Origin: Verrucomicrobiales bacterium
Lineage (GTDB): Bacteria; Verrucomicrobiota; Verrucomicrobiia; Verrucomicrobiales; DEV007
Assembly: GCA_029233965.1 (NCBI GenBank)
Contig: JARGOP010000001.1
Location: 62,001 to 126,000 of the forward strand
Direction: 5' to 3'
Length of the DNA stretch: 64,000 bases
Position 1 is the first letter of the stretch. Every line of letters starts with the position of its first letter. The notes under the pieces were generated by a model, which saw only the letters and a list, made by a program, of their open reading frames with translations, was not told where the DNA came from and made no database searches. The position numbers and the translations under genes are program-made. Positions 59,062 to 64,000 of this stretch are shown here, piece after piece.

Positions 59062-61826
59062 GGGGTTTCCGGCGTTTCCGGGGCGCTTTGCCCAGAGATC
59101 ATCCCAGCCGTAGGCGTGGAAGACCGCTTCGTCGAGGTCGTCGTGGATTTGCTTGAGGACGGAGACGAGGCCGTCGTCGTGGATTTTGCGTTCCTTCGGG
59201 GTGAGCGGTTCGCCCGAGCGCAGTTTTTCGAGGACGTTGTAGATCCCCGTCAGGGTCAGGTCGGGGTGGAGTTCCTGCTGCCGCTTGCGGTGGGCGTCGA
59301 GACGTTCCCCGAGGTCGCGGATGCGTTCGCGCGTGGCGGCGTCCGGGTCGGGGAATGGGAAGGTTTCGAAGCAGCGGGTTTTATTGTAGCGGGGATCGTT
59401 TCCAACGCCAAGCCTTCCGCCGGAACTCAGCGCCCACTTTTCGTGTACTGCGGATGATAAAGTTCCCAGAAAGAAAGGATCATCGAGCGCGATAACAACG
59501 ATTGTTCCTTCCGCAATCGTTGTTTTTGGTTCGAAAGCAAAAAAGCGAAACTTTGAGGTTTCTGGCGTTACGATCTGCAGCGAAACACCTCGCAGCGCTT
59601 TTCTGAAAGACTTTCTCGGCTCGCCAAACATCCACCATTTTTCCCTGTAGGATTCACGATTGTTTTGATCTCTCTCCGGTTTAACGGCAATCAGCAGATG
59701 TTGGTAGACGCCCGGATAGCGTTGAGCTAATTCTCGCTCTTCGAGATGTGAACAATCAATGACCTTACGATATTTGCGATTTTGAGTTAATTCACGTGCC
59801 GTCAGATAAGGACAGGTTATTTCCTCTGCGTCGCGCGGATGAGTCGCTGGGTCATCGCCTAAAACAAAGCCTTGTCCAAACAGCTTTACGCCGGGGCACG
59901 ATATCCCACGATTAGCTTGCAGCTTCTGCGCTCCACTGAGGCTCGCTCCGATTGTTAGCGCTGGAGTTATGATTCCGGCATCCTGACCGAATTCGACAAT
60001 TACCTCTCCATCACCTATCTGATTTTCGCGAGTCACTTGGGCCAAATTTCCAACACTTGCATTTCGAACTCCAACCGTCATTGCGATGCGAACACTCGCT
60101 CCATCTTTCGAATCAACCCAAGGATGATCGGGTATAGCGAATCCAAGACTAATTCCCCCTTCGGACAAGTGCTTCGCAATCGTTCTCTGATTGAATCCTT
60201 GTTTGATGCTATTCGTCGAAATAAGTCCGAAACGTGAAATTTGTTTGTCGGCCAGAAGCTCAGCTGAGATGTGCCACCAATAGATCACAAAATCGGACGA
60301 GTGACTGAGTTCTGGATAGGCCGCCCTAAGTGCCTTTGTATAGCCATCGCCGAGTGCTTCCCGCATTACCTTATCCCCCACAAACGGCGGATTCCCCACC
60401 ACATAATCCGCTTCGGGCCATTCCGGCCGCCTTGGGTTTGTGTAATCATAGAGCACTTTCTTCGCGCTCTCGTCGGGCACTTCTTTCCCGGTCACGGGAT
60501 GCGGCCTCGTCGTGATGCCGTCCCAGATTTGCACGACCTTCCCCTCCGCATCGCGGCGCGGGATCTTTTCATCGTAGGCGAGGACGGCGTCCTGATGCAG
60601 GATCGTGTTTTGCTTCGGCAGGAGCGGGCGGTCGTTCGTGTCGGCCTTACCGGTCGTTTTGAAATGCCACTGAAAGTAGCCGATCCACAAGACGAGTTGA
60701 GCGATGGAAACGGCGGAGGGATTCAGCTCCATCCCGAAGAACTGATCGGGACGGACCTTGAAGCTGTCCATCTCCAGGGTCCGGTCGCCGCCGATGCGCT
60801 CGAAGAAGTCCAGCACCTCCGCCTCCAACTGCTTGAGGTGCTCGAGCGTCACGTAGAGGAAGTTCCCCGAGCCACAGGCTGGATCGAGGATCCTGAGCCG
60901 GCAGAGCTCGTGGTGAAACTGCTCCACCTCGGCGCGGGCTTTTGACTCTTTCTCCTGCTCCAGCAAGAGGACGGCAGCGGCCTTGACCGACTCCCACTGC
61001 TCGCGGAGCGGTTCGATCACGGTCGGCTCGATGAGGCGCTCCACGTACGAACGCGGCGTGTAATGCGCCCCGAGCTTGTGTCGCTCGCGCGGGTCGAGAG
61101 CGCGCTCGAGCAGGGTCCCGAAGATCGCCGGGTCGACCTCGGTCCAGTCCGCCTTCGCCGCATCGATGAGGAGATCGACCTGTTCTTTCGTCAAGGGCAG
61201 CGCGGTCGCATTTTCAAACAGCCCGCCGTTGAAGTGAGCAATCTTTGAAAAAGCAGCGCCGAGTAATCGGTCCCGGTCGACATTTCCTTCCACAGGGTCG
61301 TGACGAGGGTGGGAAAGCTCGCGGGGTTTTCATCGACCTTTTTCAGGAGCTCAAGGAAGCCATGCTCCGGCAAGAGCCCGATGTCCTCCGCGAACATGGT
61401 GAAGAGACAGCGCTGGAGGAAGACCGCGACGACTTCGGGATCGTGCTGTTCCGCTTCGAGCGATTTCGCGAGCTTCGCGAGCCGGTCCGCGATGTCGCGG
61501 GTGACCTTGGCAATGCGCTTCGACGGGTCGAGCGAATGCGGATCGGTCCAGATCGCACGGAAGAGCTCGCGAACCTCCGGCTTACGCAGGTCTTCGAGGG
61601 AGATCCGGTGATTTTTCGGATCGGGGAAGCGCTGGTAGCGTCCTCCGGAGACGGTGAACTCGGCGTAGAGTTCGAAAACATAGCCGATGTCGCAGACGAT
61701 GAGAAAAGGCGGTCTCCCCTCACCCGCGGGAAGATCGCGGATGTAGCCCTCGGCCTGGGCGTGGGCGCGCGTCATCGCTTTATCATAGCCCGCCGTGCCG
61801 CGCTTCCCGTGGCCAAGCGCTGACTT

Positions 61827-61857
61827 CACAGGGTTGGATGCCTGACTTAACCCTGTC
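61827..61857. repeat. 31-bp palindromic element (family B, copy 3) inside the methyltransferase gene
   Basis: cacagggtt-ggatgcctgactt-aaccctgtc. Confidence 0.65.
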
Positions 61858-62179
61858 TGGTCGGCCTTCGCCGCCGCCTCGACGCCCTGTTTCGTCTCGA
61901 GGACAAAGTGTCCGGCTCTATACAGATCGATGAAGCGTGCCGCTGAGGAACCGTCGGCTTTATGATGCGTGATTGCCCGGTCGAAGGTGTAGACATTTGC
62001 CGAGGCGCGGCCTGCGCCGGTTCCGGATGCGGGAGGTCGAGAAGGTCGCACAGCTCCGTCAGAAAAATCTGGTAGTTCGCCCGCTCCCGCCCACCACTCG
62101 GACTCCAGCGGGTGATGAAGTCATCGATCTCAGATTCCAGTACGTCGGGCATGAAAAGGAGTAAGAGAAAGGGAGGGAA

Positions 62180-62214
62180 TTTTCAACTTCCAAGGTTCAA
62201 CCCTCAAGGTCGAA
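62180..62214. repeat. Heptad array H3
   Basis: ttttcaa cttccaa ggttcaa ccctcaa ggtcgaa. Confidence 0.5.
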
Positions 62215-62252
62215 GTGGGCCTTGGCTGATCCTCTGCCCGAACTTCTCACGA

Positions 62253-62395
62253 GCCTGTTGCAAAAGGAGTCCGCAAGGAGCCAATCCATGTCTATCCTCA
62301 AAATCCATGTTGAATCCATGCAGAGAATTCAGGAGGCATGGGTTGTAACGGATGGAACATGCCTTTCACGGATTAGGTTAGGATCTGCAACAGGC
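62253..62395. mobile_element. 143-bp MITE-like non-coding element with terminal inverted repeats and target duplication
   Basis: Ends gcctgttgca...tgcaacaggc; flanked by tctcacga at 62245-62252 and 62396-62403 (alternatively 12-bp TIR gagcctgttgca with TSD tcac). Confidence 0.75.
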
Positions 62396-62442
62396 TCTCA
62401 CGAAGTTCGCTACCGGTTGCGAATGGGCGCGACTTCCGGGAC

Positions 62443-62484
62443 TTGAGCGTTGAAGGTTGAATGTTCGGCGTTGACCGTTAGCGC
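62443..62484. repeat. Heptad array H4
   Basis: ttgagcg ttgaagg ttgaatg ttcggcg ttgaccg ttagcgc. Confidence 0.55.
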
Positions 62485-62605
62485 CCGGCGCGTCACTCTC
62501 CCCGCAGTCCGATCCCGCGCGTGGTGCCGTCGCTGAACCGGGCCGTTCCGCTCCAGGAATGCTGGAAGCCGTGATGAAGCTTCTCGGGACGCGCTGAGCG
62601 GTGAA

Positions 62606-64000
62606 TCAGCTTGTCGCAAGCGACTCGGCCTCCTCGACTTCCCAGCGGTGGTAGGCGTCGGCATACTCCGGGCAGGTGGAGACGAGGAGATCGTGCGAGC
62701 CGTCCCCGACGAGTTTGCCGTTTTCGAGGAAAAGGATGCGGGGAGCCTGTCTGAGCAGGTCGATTCGGTGAGTCACCAACAGCGTCGTCCCCTCTCCGTC
62801 GCGGGTGCGCTCGAGAATAGAGTCGTGGATGAGGGATTCGCTCTCCGGCTCGACCGAGGCAGTTGGTTCATCGAGAAGAAGAATTGTCGGCACGGTAAGG
62901 AAAGCCCGCGCCAGGCTGAGACGCTGGCGCTGGCCGCCGGAAAGTTTTACGCCGTTTTGCCCGACTTCGGTATCATAGCCTTGCGGGAGATTTTCGATGA
63001 AGTCGTGGGCATTGGCCGAGCGGGCCGCTTTGATGACTTCGGCCTCATCCGCCTCCGGGTGGCCGTAGCGCAGATTGTCGCGTACGGTTCCGTTGAAGAG
63101 GTAGTTGTCCTGTCCCACATACCCGATGGGATGGCGAAGCGATGACAGATCGAATTCGCGAACGTCCGTTCCGTCGAGTTCGAGATGACCTGAAATGACG
63201 TCGTAGAAACGCGGGATCAGGTTCAACAGAGTGCTCTTCCCGGAGCCACTTCCGCCGGCAATGGCGACAAACTCGCCCTTCGCGATCTCGAAGGAGACTC
63301 CGTTGAGAATGGGCTTTCCGGTAACGTAGTGAAACTCGACCTCGCGGAAAGTGATCTGTCCCGCGGGATGGTTCCATCGTTTTGCGTCCCGCTTCGACTC
63401 GATCGTGACGGGCTCCTGCAGCAATTCCATGACACGGGAGGCGGCTGCTCTTGCCCGCTGCAGAATGTCGCTTGTCTGCGCGATCGTCCGGATCGGGCTC
63501 TGGAGACGCCACCAGAATCCACGGTAGGCGATGAGAGCGCCGAGAGTGAACCATTCACTCCCCCGCATGATGAGCCAGGCCCCGACGCCGAGCATGATGA
63601 GATTGTTGATGAAGCCAAAGGTGGAAACGATCGGGAAGTAGGTGTTGCGGAGTCGGCTTGCTTTCACGCTCGTTTCGTAAAATCCATCGGCACGCTCTTT
63701 GAAATCGTCGATCTCCGCTTTCTCTCGGGAAAACGACTGGGTCACTTGAATGCCGGCGAGACGGTCCTGGAGAAATGATCCGATGTTCCCGAGTTTCTTC
63801 CGAACTCCTTCGTAGATGGCTTTGACGCGGCGGTTGTATTTCCGGATGAAGATGAAAGCGAACGCCAGCGGAATGATCGAGGCGGCTCCGACAACGGGGC
63901 TGAGCCAGAGCACCATGCCGGCGACGACGAGGAATGTGACCACCTCCTCGAGGAGGCTGGTGAGTCCCTGGAGAACCGATTGTTCCATCGCATCGATATC
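62606..64000 (-). CDS. ABC exporter (TM domain + ATPase), N-terminus outside window
   Basis: GGSGSGKSTLLNLIPRFYD Walker A, LSGGQRQRLSLARAFLTVPTILLLDEPTASVEPESE; TM domain continues to the window edge. Confidence 0.92.
   Translation of the reverse strand, partial: DIDAMEQSVLQGLTSLLEEVVTFLVVAGMVLWLSPVVGAASIIPLAFAFIFIRKYNRRVKAIYEGVRKKLGNIGSFLQDRLAGIQVTQSFSREKAEIDDFKERADGFYETSVKASRLRNTYFPIVSTFGFINNLIMLGVGAWLIMRGSEWFTLGALIAYRGFWWRLQSPIRTIAQTSDILQRARAAASRVMELLQEPVTIESKRDAKRWNHPAGQITFREVEFHYVTGKPILNGVSFEIAKGEFVAIAGGSGSGKSTLLNLIPRFYDVISGHLELDGTDVREFDLSSLRHPIGYVGQDNYLFNGTVRDNLRYGHPEADEAEVIKAARSANAHDFIENLPQGYDTEVGQNGVKLSGGQRQRLSLARAFLTVPTILLLDEPTASVEPESESLIHDSILERTRDGEGTTLLVTHRIDLLRQAPRILFLENGKLVGDGSHDLLVSTCPEYADAYHRWEVEEAESLATS

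Larger units (their letters stand above)
58558..62152 (-). pseudogene. COG1002-type class I SAM-dependent DNA methyltransferase, split over three frames by two 1-nt shifts
   Basis: ORFs 61847..62152, 61191..62051 and 58558..61293 join collinearly: [16 protein letters not shown] / [20 protein letters not shown]...[10 protein letters not shown] / [17 protein letters not shown]...ILDPACGSGNFLYVTLEHLK...DYVVGNPPFVGDK. Confidence 0.75.

Noticed and set aside
61240-61260. Programmed -1 frameshift in the methyltransferase
   Set aside because: The T-run is compatible but does not form a canonical X XXY YYZ heptamer in frame, and a second independent frameshift upstream makes decay or sequencing error more likely.
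62483-62606. Minus-strand frame ending ...KLHHGFQHSWSGTARFSDGTTRGIGLRGE* just downstream of the ABC exporter
   Set aside because: Looks slightly protein-like, but has no start or recognisable family; could be a gene remnant but is too short to support.

Overview
The window is a roughly 64 kb GC-rich bacterial chromosome segment. Its gene content (DUF1549/1553 + DUF1501, DUF1080, PVC-type CxxCH cytochrome, MoxR/DUF58/VWA operon) suggests the PVC superphylum, probably Verrucomicrobia; this is an inference. Most of it is ordinary, densely packed coding sequence. Recognisable loci include a DUF1553/DUF1501 pair, a GH63-like glucosidase, nrdR, a retropepsin-like protease/rimK/AstE-like cluster, an ~17 kb MoxR-DUF58-VWA operon with two large paralogous secreted proteins, a two-gene Fe-S module, a sulfatase, a large cytochrome, tRNA-Ser(GGA), a DtxR/MntR-regulated Mn/Zn ABC transporter, agmatine deiminase and N-carbamoylputrescine amidase, a CnrYXH-like ECF sigma module before a TonB receptor, a kinase/PP2C pair, a frameshifted COG1002-type DNA methyltransferase, and a truncated ABC exporter. 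The most unusual signal is in the dispersed small repeats. (1) A REP-like family has a 5'-GTAGCG head, an 8-bp covarying stem and a 4-nt GTGA/GCCA loop; three copies lie in frame inside the methyltransferase gene. (2) A separate 31-bp palindromic family has four copies. (3) A 143-bp MITE-like element is inserted exactly in the loop of one GTAG-type palindrome. (4) Degenerate 7-bp periodic TTGRANG arrays occur beside these repeats. All coordinates and alignments were read by eye; no database search was run.
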